Origin: Marinilabiliaceae bacterium UBA5488 | Lineage (GTDB): Bacteria; Bacteroidota; Bacteroidia; Bacteroidales; Marinilabiliaceae | Assembly (NCBI GenBank): GCA_002427105.1 | Contig: DIPM01000036.1 | Span: forward strand, 281,503 to 345,502 | Length of the DNA stretch: 64,000 bases | Direction: 5' to 3' | In this document: positions 57,255-64,000 of the stretch, piece after piece | Layout: every line of letters begins with the position of its first letter | Numbering within the stretch: position 1 is the first letter of the stretch | Notes under the pieces: model-generated | What the model was told of the DNA's origin: nothing | The model's input: only the letters and a program-made list of their open reading frames with translations | Databases searched by the model: none | Position numbers and translations under genes: made by a program

Positions 57255-58379
57255 ATGAAAAGGATATTATTTATATTTTTAATTACGGCGTTGGTAGGCG
57301 GTTCGTTTACCTCCTGCGAGAATGGAGATTGGGATTTTCCTGATTTCGAGTATTCTACCGTATATTTTGCCTACCAGAGTCCCATACGTACCGTTGTTTT
57401 AGGTGAGGATGTTTACGATACCAGCCTCGATAATGAGCATAAGGTTCAGATTATGGCCACCATGGGAGGTGTTTATGCCAATAACAACAATGTTGAAATT
57501 GGTATAAAAGTTGAACCTACATTGCTTGACGACCTTATTTTTGATAAGGAATCAGACACTGATCCTGACAGACCTGTGCTTTTAATGCCTGATAATTACT
57601 ATACTCTTTCGAGCGACAAAATTATTATTCCTCAAGGGTCTGTTATTGGCGGTGTTACTGTTCAGTTAACCGATGCTTTCTTCAATGATCCTTTGGCATT
57701 GTCAACCAATTATGTCATCCCGGTTGTGATGACCGGTGTAACCAATGCCGATTCAATCCTTTCGGGTAAACCACTGGTTGAGAATCCTAAGAGAGGAAGA
57801 ACTTCCGATTGGGATGTGCAACCAAAGGATTATATCTTATATGCTGTAAAGTACATCAACGCATATGATGCCAACTATTTGCGCAGAGGAACGGACGTGA
57901 TTACCATTGATGGAGGAACGGCCACAACAGTTAAACGTGAAGCAGACTATGTTGAGAGGGATGAAGTGGTTAAATTGACGACTGTTTCTTTGAATTCTGT
58001 TGCGTTTCCTCAGAGTTATGTCAGTAAGGATGGTCATGATTTGAATTTTAGGGTGAATCTGACCCTTGATGCGAATCAAAATGTGACTGCTTCAGCATTT
58101 GAGACTACCTATCAGGTAAACGACTCGGTAACTGTTAGAAATATTTCCGTTTCCGGAGATGGTGAGTTTGTTAAAGATGGCGATAAAAACAGTTGGGGTA
58201 ATCAAGACAGAGATGCTTTGTACCTTGATTATGAGACCAGCTATGAAGTGGAGATCAAATATCCTGTTTCAGGTCAGCCAGACAATGTGATGCAATACAA
58301 CTATAAGACGTCTGACATCCTTGTTGTTCGCGACAGGGGAGTTAAGCCCGAATGGTTTACAGCTGTAGTTAATGAATAA
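57255..58379 (+). CDS. xusE: Surface glycan-binding lipoprotein (DUF1735-type), XusE
   Basis: A lipoprotein of 374 residues (signal ends FTSCENGD). An N-terminal DUF1735-like beta domain (about 30-180; YSTVYFAYQSPIRTVVLGEDV, with the strand PIRTVVLGED) precedes a second beta domain. It takes the place of XusE between the second SusD and the GH10 xylanase. Proteins at this place bind xylan at the cell surface. Its stop overlaps the first possible start of the xylanase frame. Confidence 0.85.
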   Translation: MKRILFIFLITALVGGSFTSCENGDWDFPDFEYSTVYFAYQSPIRTVVLGEDVYDTSLDNEHKVQIMATMGGVYANNNNVEIGIKVEPTLLDDLIFDKESDTDPDRPVLLMPDNYYTLSSDKIIIPQGSVIGGVTVQLTDAFFNDPLALSTNYVIPVVMTGVTNADSILSGKPLVENPKRGRTSDWDVQPKDYILYAVKYINAYDANYLRRGTDVITIDGGTATTVKREADYVERDEVVKLTTVSLNSVAFPQSYVSKDGHDLNFRVNLTLDANQNVTASAFETTYQVNDSVTVRNISVSGDGEFVKDGDKNSWGNQDRDALYLDYETSYEVEIKYPVSGQPDNVMQYNYKTSDILVVRDRGVKPEWFTAVVNE

Positions 58380-58395
58380 GTTTAAATTGACGAAA

Positions 58396-60603
58396 ATGAA
58401 ACATACAATTAATATTTTAGGTGCTTTCATCTTACTGTTGATTTTTGCAGTTTCTTGTGTGGATGATACCATAGATGATTTTATTGTTGAGAAGCCCGAG
58501 TCCATAAAGGAATTGGAGTATCTCAATGAATATGATGTCTTGAAATCATACATCGATAGAGAGGCAAATCCCAATTTTAAGCTGGGAGCCGGGGTTACTG
58601 TCAGCGATTATCTGAAAAAGGGCAGTTACTTCCGTTTTATTAATCAAAATTTTGACATGATGACTGCCGGTAATGCGATGAAATACGCATCGGTAGTTGG
58701 TGACGATGGATCGATGAACTTTGGTTCTGTGGTTCAGTTTGTAGAAGCTGCCAGGGAGGCAGGTATTGCCATTTATGGTCATACCCTTTTATGGCATGCG
58801 CAGCAGAACAATAAGTACCTAAACAGGATTATTGCGCCTACTGTAATACCTGGAGCTGCTGGTGATGGCGGTTATTGTTTAGTCTTACATAATGAAGAAG
58901 CAAAGTCTGACAATTGGGGTTCACAAACCTGGTATCAGTTCCCAGAAGCTTTACAACAAGGGGTAAACTATACTTTTACCTGTATAGTTAAAGGTTCTTC
59001 TGAATATAATGAATCTATTTTTTTACAATCATCAACCGGTGGGGGGCAGTTATACCCTGGAGGTTTTGCTATTTCTACTGAATGGACAGAAGTAAGCATG
59101 ACATTTTCTCCAAGCCATGATCAAATTGATAAATTCACTTTTAATTTTGGGGATTTTGTTGGTCAAATATATGTGGATAATGTAAGTCTTGTTGCTGATG
59201 GATCTACCGAGAACTTATTTCCCAATGCTGATTTTGAAGAAGGTAATATTACCGGTTGGACAGGATGGACTCCTGGAGCCTTCGAAAATGTGTCTCAAGA
59301 CGGAGAGGGTTATAGTACCGGAGGGCCTGGAAGTGCAGGATATTGTTTGAACTTTACCAACTCTACTGCTCAGGCAAATAATTGGGGTGCCCAGGTATGG
59401 TATCAGTTTCCTGAAGCTTTAGAGCAAGGTGCTAGCTATACATATACTTGTATGGTTAAAGGAACTTCTGATTATAATGAATCAATTTTTTTACAGTCAT
59501 CAACAGGTGGAAGTCAGCTATACCCCGGAGGTTTTGCTATTACTACAGAATGGACAGAAGTGAGTATGACGTTTTCTCCTAGTCACGATCAAATTGATAA
59601 ATTCACATTTAATTTCGGGGATTTTGTTGGTACTATTTCTGTTGATAATGTCGTCCTAACAAAGGAGGGTTCGGAGGAAAACCTTATTCCTAATGGAGAT
59701 TTTGAAGCGGCTAACGTTAACGGATGGGCTAGTTGGTCCGGATATGAATCTTTGTCGCCTGAGGGAGATGGTTATGCTTTAGGTGGTGGCGACCAGATTA
59801 TTGAGAAGACTCCTGAAGAAAAAGCTGATACCCTTACCTGGGCCATGGAGACCTGGATTGCCGGTATGATGGAAGCTACTGATGGTTACGTTAAGGAGTG
59901 GGATGTAGTTAATGAACCTATTTCAGGAGCTGACACTAATGGCGATGGCAAATACGATTTGTGGTCTGCTGCTAACGTATCTGAAAATGATGCTAAAAAT
60001 AACTTCTACTGGGGTGATTATCTTGGTGACGATTATGTACGTCTTGCAGTGAAGTATGCCCGTGAATATGGTCCGGCCGATATTAAGTTGTTCGTTAACG
60101 ACTATAATCTGGAATCGGATTGGGACGATAACAAGAAGCTCAAGAGTTTGATCCAATGGATTGAGCAATGGGAGTCGGACGGTGTTACTGTAATTGATGG
60201 TATTGGTACGCAGATGCACGTTTCCTGCTATATGAAGCCTGAAACACAGGCCAGTAAGGAGGAGCATGTGGTTAAGATGTTTGAGTTGATGGCAGCCACC
60301 GGAAAGCTCATCAAAATTACCGAGTTGGATATGGGCTTGGTTGATGCTGATGGTGTTGCAGTTAAAACTCCTAATGTGACTCGCGAACAATATCAGGCAA
60401 TGAGCGATTATTATAAGTTTATTGTTGAGAAATACTTTGAGATTATTCCTGCAGCGCAGCGCGCCGGAATTACTCACTGGTGCCCTATGGACAGTCCTGA
60501 AAGCTCCTCATGGAGGGGCGGAGAGCCTGTTGGCCTATGGTCACTTGACACGTATCGCAAGCATACTTATGCCGGATTTGCGGATGGCTTGTCCGGAAAG
60601 TAA
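58396..60603 (+). CDS. GH10 endo-beta-1,4-xylanase with CBM4 modules inserted in the catalytic domain
   Basis: Surface lipoprotein endoxylanase of about 735 residues, starting at ATG 58396 (MKHTINILGAFILLLIFAVSC). The GH10 barrel begins at about 30 and is broken after GHTLLWHAQQNNKYLN. About 300 residues of CBM4_9-type sequence follow in two near-identical copies (58873-59340 and 59341-59808). The barrel resumes with TPEEKADTLTWAMETWIAGMM. The acid/base Glu is in WDVVNEPIS (near 506) and the nucleophile Glu in KITELDMG (near 642). CBM insertion at this place is known for the GH10 enzyme of xus loci. The gene ends at a terminator. Confidence 0.95.
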   Translation: MKHTINILGAFILLLIFAVSCVDDTIDDFIVEKPESIKELEYLNEYDVLKSYIDREANPNFKLGAGVTVSDYLKKGSYFRFINQNFDMMTAGNAMKYASVVGDDGSMNFGSVVQFVEAAREAGIAIYGHTLLWHAQQNNKYLNRIIAPTVIPGAAGDGGYCLVLHNEEAKSDNWGSQTWYQFPEALQQGVNYTFTCIVKGSSEYNESIFLQSSTGGGQLYPGGFAISTEWTEVSMTFSPSHDQIDKFTFNFGDFVGQIYVDNVSLVADGSTENLFPNADFEEGNITGWTGWTPGAFENVSQDGEGYSTGGPGSAGYCLNFTNSTAQANNWGAQVWYQFPEALEQGASYTYTCMVKGTSDYNESIFLQSSTGGSQLYPGGFAITTEWTEVSMTFSPSHDQIDKFTFNFGDFVGTISVDNVVLTKEGSEENLIPNGDFEAANVNGWASWSGYESLSPEGDGYALGGGDQIIEKTPEEKADTLTWAMETWIAGMMEATDGYVKEWDVVNEPISGADTNGDGKYDLWSAANVSENDAKNNFYWGDYLGDDYVRLAVKYAREYGPADIKLFVNDYNLESDWDDNKKLKSLIQWIEQWESDGVTVIDGIGTQMHVSCYMKPETQASKEEHVVKMFELMAATGKLIKITELDMGLVDADGVAVKTPNVTREQYQAMSDYYKFIVEKYFEIIPAAQRAGITHWCPMDSPESSSWRGGEPVGLWSLDTYRKHTYAGFADGLSGK
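58873..59808 (+). repeat. Two tandem 468-bp in-frame repeats in the xylanase gene
   Basis: The unit starting GYCL...WYQFPEAL occurs twice with an exact 468-bp period (58873 and 59341), with long stretches identical such as FTFNFGDFVG. Each unit ends with the N-terminal strand of a CBM4 module (LFPNADFEEGN, LIPNGDFEAAN). The register is shifted relative to module borders. Confidence 0.9.
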
Positions 60604-60621
60604 TTTAATTAAATGATGCTT

Positions 60622-60663
60622 AAAGAGGGCAGGGATATTTAATGCCTTGCCCTCTTTTTTTTT
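60622..60663 (+). terminator. Rho-independent terminator of the xus operon
   Basis: AAAGAGGGCAGG (60622-60633) pairs with CCTTGCCCTCTTT (60645-60657), with one mismatch, and a run of nine or more T follows. It lies 19 bp after the xylanase stop. Confidence 0.9.
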
Positions 60664-60774
60664 GGTTTCTTTTTGAAATACCGGATTATTTTTCCCCGAA
60701 TAAATTGGATTTCGTAACTTGGCTTTTTCGCCGATTTATGTTTTAATATTTTTCTTTAATTCTTTAATTCACTA

Positions 60775-62889
60775 ATGTTTATGAAAAACTATGGAGCTAT
60801 TCAAAGGCAATTCGGTTTAGCTGTTTTGTCTTTTGCAGTATCCCTGTTGGCAGTTAATTGTACCGAAAAGCAGACAAAGGCGGATGATGGCATAATCCCT
60901 GTTTCAGAGCGCTTTGTGCATACTGCGGCAGGTAATCCCTATCTGCCCTTGTGGGAGCATCTTCCCGACGGTGAACCTAGGGTATTCGAAGATCCGGATA
61001 TGCCCGGGGAGTACCGTGCTTACATAATAGGCTCGCATGATTTGAGAGTTACCAGTTATTGTGGTCCTGATATCAGAGTATGGTCAGCACCGGTTGAGGA
61101 TCTTACACAGTGGCGTGATGAAGGTCCCGTGTTTACCTATGAGCATGATGGAAAATGGGATGTGATGTATGCTCCCGATTTAGTTGAAGTTAAGAGGAAA
61201 GATGGAAGCAAGGAGTATTATCTTTATCCACATAGTCGCGGGCCTAACAGGGAAGCAATGGTAGCAAAGGGTAGTCGTCCCGACGGTCCGTTTACGCCCA
61301 TAAACCTTACTGAAGATGGTTCCCGCACTGTTGAGGGCAGTATTCTTGGTTTTGATCCCGCTATTTACATCGATTATATTACCGACCCCAATGATCCTGA
61401 TTATGAGATAGGATTCAGGGCTTATGGCTATTGGGGCTTTCAAAGATCTATGGCTGCCGAGCTTGATCAGAATACTTTGTATTCGCTAAGGCCAGGAACT
61501 GAGGTTATTGGCTATTTCCTTCCTGCCAGTTCGAGATACGGACAAATCAGAGATCCTGAAGGAACCGTGTATTCAGCGCTTTACCAGGATGAAGATTTAA
61601 GTGGTTTTAACTTTTTTGAAGCTTCGTCTATTCGCAAAATTGGTAATAAATATGTTACTGTATTCAGTGGATATTCAGGTCCTGAATATGGAGTGGAAAG
61701 TTCAAATTCAACTCTGCGCTACGCTTATGCCGATTCGCCGCTTGGCCCATGGAGAGCCGGAGGTGTATTGGTGGATTCACGAGGAATTGTTGTAAACGAG
61801 GATGGAAGCGGATTACAGGTAACAAATGGCGGACATAATACTCATGGTAGTATCCAACTTATCAATGACCAGTGGTATGCTTTCTACCATAGGCCGGCAC
61901 GCGGCTTTGGTTTTGCACGTCAGGCTGTTGTTGCTCCAGTGAAGGTAGAGTACGACGAGGCCGCTGTTGCTGATGGCGGAAAGGTTGTTATTACAGGCTA
62001 TGATGCCTATGCTGAAGATAATGTTTGGCTTGCTAAGGATAATAAGGGCTTAACTTATTCCGGAGCTGAGGTTACCTCCGAAGGTTTTCATATTTTCGGG
62101 CTGGATCCATACAATTACTATTCAGCGGGCTATGCTTGTTATCTTTCGGATATTAGCATTCAGCGCGACTCATGGGATATCTGGGATAATCATATGCCAA
62201 TTGAAAAAGCAAAAAGTGGCGATATTATCGGATATAAGTATTTTGGATTTGGTGGTCTAAAAGAAGATACCAAAGGACTGAAGGCTTTTGAAGGAACCAA
62301 GGAAGGAAATCAAACTGCTTTCAATCTGTTTTTGACTCCCCGCAGCTCAAAGTCATTCAAGGTTAATGTATGGCTTGATGGCCCATGGGCTAATGAAACA
62401 TGGAAAGGTACAAAAATTGGAGAGATAGTTGTACCTGCCGGTTCTAAGAATGAAGTTACTCAGTTCACAATTGATGTGGCCGAATTTGTAGATAATCTTG
62501 ACAAAAAACACGCTATCTTCTTAGTTGCAGAGGGTGAAGGACGGGAAGAGCTCTTTGACCTTATTGGTTTGGGCTTCAGCTCTAAAGATAAGAGCATTGA
62601 ACGTCACATAGCACCAAGCGTACAGATTCTTGTGGATGGTCAAGAAATCGAAGTGCCTGCCACTCCCGTCAGATCAACTGATGAAAATGGCATTGTGGGC
62701 TATGACCTGTATGAAGCAGTTGCAGTAATTGACGCAGACAATTCTAAACCGGTAGTTAGTGCTACAAGCGACAGCGACGAAGTTAGCATTGAAATAGCTC
62801 AGGCTGAGTCGGCTGATGAGTTTGCTGAAGTTAAATGTAGCTATAAGGGTGTTGTGAAAACATACAAGGTAGTTTTTGTAAACAACTGA
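60775..62889 (+). CDS. GH43-family lipoprotein glycosidase with long C-terminal region
   Basis: A 704-residue lipoprotein (signal ends LLAVNCTEK; ATG 60775, or ATG 60781 two codons later). A GH43-like propeller covers about 40-400: Asp in FEDPDMPGEYRAY (near 73), Asp in LGFDPAIYIDY (near 194) and Glu in NFFEASSIRKIGNKY (near 282). Two further beta domains follow (about 410-600 and 610-704), probably carbohydrate-binding or Ig-like. Specificity is unknown; xylan context suggests arabinose, xylose or galactose side chains. Confidence 0.8.
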   Translation: MFMKNYGAIQRQFGLAVLSFAVSLLAVNCTEKQTKADDGIIPVSERFVHTAAGNPYLPLWEHLPDGEPRVFEDPDMPGEYRAYIIGSHDLRVTSYCGPDIRVWSAPVEDLTQWRDEGPVFTYEHDGKWDVMYAPDLVEVKRKDGSKEYYLYPHSRGPNREAMVAKGSRPDGPFTPINLTEDGSRTVEGSILGFDPAIYIDYITDPNDPDYEIGFRAYGYWGFQRSMAAELDQNTLYSLRPGTEVIGYFLPASSRYGQIRDPEGTVYSALYQDEDLSGFNFFEASSIRKIGNKYVTVFSGYSGPEYGVESSNSTLRYAYADSPLGPWRAGGVLVDSRGIVVNEDGSGLQVTNGGHNTHGSIQLINDQWYAFYHRPARGFGFARQAVVAPVKVEYDEAAVADGGKVVITGYDAYAEDNVWLAKDNKGLTYSGAEVTSEGFHIFGLDPYNYYSAGYACYLSDISIQRDSWDIWDNHMPIEKAKSGDIIGYKYFGFGGLKEDTKGLKAFEGTKEGNQTAFNLFLTPRSSKSFKVNVWLDGPWANETWKGTKIGEIVVPAGSKNEVTQFTIDVAEFVDNLDKKHAIFLVAEGEGREELFDLIGLGFSSKDKSIERHIAPSVQILVDGQEIEVPATPVRSTDENGIVGYDLYEAVAVIDADNSKPVVSATSDSDEVSIEIAQAESADEFAEVKCSYKGVVKTYKVVFVNN

Positions 62890-62955
62890 TTAGCCTCGAT
62901 AGTAAAAGCTTAAAGAAGCTCTTTGGCTGTTTTTGTTGTAAATAATCTTAATGAA

Positions 62956-62995
62956 CAATGCACCTTAGGCAAGATTGCTTGCCAAAGGTGCATTG
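62956..62995 (+). terminator. Hairpin between GH43 and acetylesterase genes
   Basis: CAATGCACCTTAGGCAAG (62956-62973) and CTTGCCAAAGGTGCATTG (62978-62995) form an 18-bp stem with one mismatch and a 4-base loop. Only TTT follows, so termination may be partial. It starts 67 bp after the GH43 stop. Confidence 0.65.
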
Positions 62996-63012
62996 TTTAA
63001 AATTTATATGCT

Positions 63013-63852
63013 ATGATTAAAAGACTAAGATTCCTAATGCTTGGCGGACTCCTGATTTTGGGCGGAGCCGCTTTTTCTCAAAATCCTGACTTCCATATTT
63101 ATTTGTGCTTTGGACAGTCTAATATGATGGGTTCAGCGAGGGCTGAAGCTAAGGATTCTACTGTTGACGCCCGCTTTCTTATGATGAGCGCCATGGATTG
63201 TCCCGATAAGGGCAGAGAAATGGGAAAATGGTACACGGCAACGCCTCCCATTTGCGAGTGCAGGGCAGGTCTTTCACCGGCCGACTATTTTGGTCGTACC
63301 CTTGTAGAGAATTTGCCCGAAAACGTTACCGTTGGTGTTATTAATGTTTCAGTTGGAGGATGCCATATTGAGCTCTTTGACAAGGAGAATTATGCATCTT
63401 ACGTGGAGACTGCTCCCGGGTGGATGCTCAACTGGATTAATAACTATGATGGCAATCCCTACGGTCGCTTGGTTGAAATGGCTAAGCTGGCACAGAAAGA
63501 CGGTGTAATTAAGGGTATCTTATTGCATCAGGGGGAATCTAATCCCAATGATACCTTGTGGACTAAGAAAGTGAGCGATGTTTATCATAACTTGCTGAAT
63601 GATTTGGACCTAAAAGCTGAAGACACGCCGCTTCTTGCAGGTGAGCTCTTAAGCGATGAGTTTGGTGGTAAATGCGCTCCCTTTAATGAATTTATTGCTG
63701 ATCTTCCCAATGTAATTCCCAACGCCCATGTTATTTCTTCTGAAGGCTGCCCGGGCTTGCCCGATGGTCTTCACTTTGCGGCCGAGGGTTATCGCATCTT
63801 AGGCAAAAGGTATGGTGAAAAAATGCTTTCAATTCTTAAGCTGAATAATTGA
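63013..63852 (+). CDS. CE6-like SGNH acetylesterase
   Basis: Secreted esterase of 279 residues (signal ends GAAFSQ) that probably removes acetyl groups from xylan. The SGNH blocks are FGQSNMMGSA with Ser 36, INVSVGGCHIELF (Gly), LLHQGESNPND and the final DGLHFAAEGY with Asp 251 and His 254. The family (CE6, sialate-esterase-like) is known for acetylxylan esterases. It follows the hairpin directly and is 16 bp before the next gene. Confidence 0.87.
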   Translation: MIKRLRFLMLGGLLILGGAAFSQNPDFHIYLCFGQSNMMGSARAEAKDSTVDARFLMMSAMDCPDKGREMGKWYTATPPICECRAGLSPADYFGRTLVENLPENVTVGVINVSVGGCHIELFDKENYASYVETAPGWMLNWINNYDGNPYGRLVEMAKLAQKDGVIKGILLHQGESNPNDTLWTKKVSDVYHNLLNDLDLKAEDTPLLAGELLSDEFGGKCAPFNEFIADLPNVIPNAHVISSEGCPGLPDGLHFAAEGYRILGKRYGEKMLSILKLNN

Positions 63853-63868
63853 GTCAAAAGTTTTTGTT

Positions 63869-64000
63869 ATGAAGATACTATCGAAATTATTACTATTTGT
63901 TGTTATTCTCAGTTCTTGTGAAGATACTGCCCAAAGGTCTGACTTGAAGCTGTGGTATGATGAGCCTGCTGCTAAGTGGGTAGAAGCTGAAACAATGGCA
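63869..64000 (+). CDS. Probable GH95-family glycosidase, 3' partial
   Basis: Only 44 codons are in the window. ATG 63869 starts a lipoprotein signal (MKILSKLLLFVVILSSCED), and then DLKLWYDEPAAKWVEA follows, which matches the N-terminus of GH95 enzymes (alpha-L-fucosidases and alpha-L-galactosidases). The next residues (ETMA) differ from the usual ALPLGNG, so the call is tentative. In a xylan locus an alpha-galactosidase or fucosidase of side chains would fit. Confidence 0.6.
   Translation, partial: MKILSKLLLFVVILSSCEDTAQRSDLKLWYDEPAAKWVEAETMA

Overview
The window is from a Bacteroidota chromosome, most likely an anaerobic, plant-polysaccharide-degrading member of the Bacteroidales (Marinilabiliaceae-like; this rank is inference). 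The grounds are SusC/SusD pairs, hybrid two-component regulators, many lipoprotein glycosidases, TAnnTTTG-type promoter boxes and a Bacteroidota-style V-type ATPase operon. No rRNA, tRNA or CRISPR was seen.

Layout. 1-6.8 kb: V/A-type ATPase operon (DUF2764 protein, then subunits A, B, D, I, K), with a terminator at about 6.92 kb. 7.0-10.7 kb: a TonB-receptor remnant, a truncated CBM26 protein and a secreted GH13 alpha-amylase with a C-terminal CBM26, behind a candidate operator and promoter. 10.7-17.7 kb: housekeeping and accessory genes (alkaline phosphatase, ZIP metal transporter, endonuclease III, a broken CPA2 cation/proton antiporter, a nucleotidyltransferase, a WaaP-like kinase). 17.7-19.6 kb: an island with an 8-bp tandem repeat and two attC-like imperfect palindromes bracketing a UPF0175/PIN toxin-antitoxin pair; the toxin is frameshifted and the next gene has an in-frame amber codon. 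It resembles a decayed integron gene-cassette cluster without an integrase. 19.6-21.7 kb: an S9 peptidase.

22-64 kb: a large glucuronoarabinoxylan utilisation locus. The first operon encodes GH3, a two-domain esterase, GH43, GH115 alpha-glucuronidase, a second esterase, GH43-CBM6, GH31 and a DUF4861 protein. It ends at a 23-bp-stem terminator facing exodeoxyribonuclease III. Next come another GH43, an intact hybrid two-component regulator, and a second regulator cut off after its sensor domain by an IS1182-family element. Then follows the core xylan system in the order known from Prevotella bryantii and Bacteroides ovatus: susC-susD-susC-susD-surface protein (xusA-E) and a GH10 xylanase with CBM4 modules inside its catalytic domain. 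A GH43, a CE6-like acetylesterase and the start of a probable GH95 enzyme close the window.

How it works together (inference from family knowledge): the GH10 enzyme and surface proteins cut and bind xylan outside the cell and the two SusCD pairs import the oligosaccharides. In the periplasm GH115 removes (methyl)glucuronic acid, the esterases remove acetyl or feruloyl groups, the GH43 enzymes remove arabinose or xylose, GH31 removes alpha-linked xylose (or glucose), and GH3 releases xylose. The intact regulator probably senses xylo-oligosaccharides. The strongest unexpected signals are the cassette-like island, the IS-associated loss of the second regulator, and an out-of-register CBM4 duplication in the xylanase.
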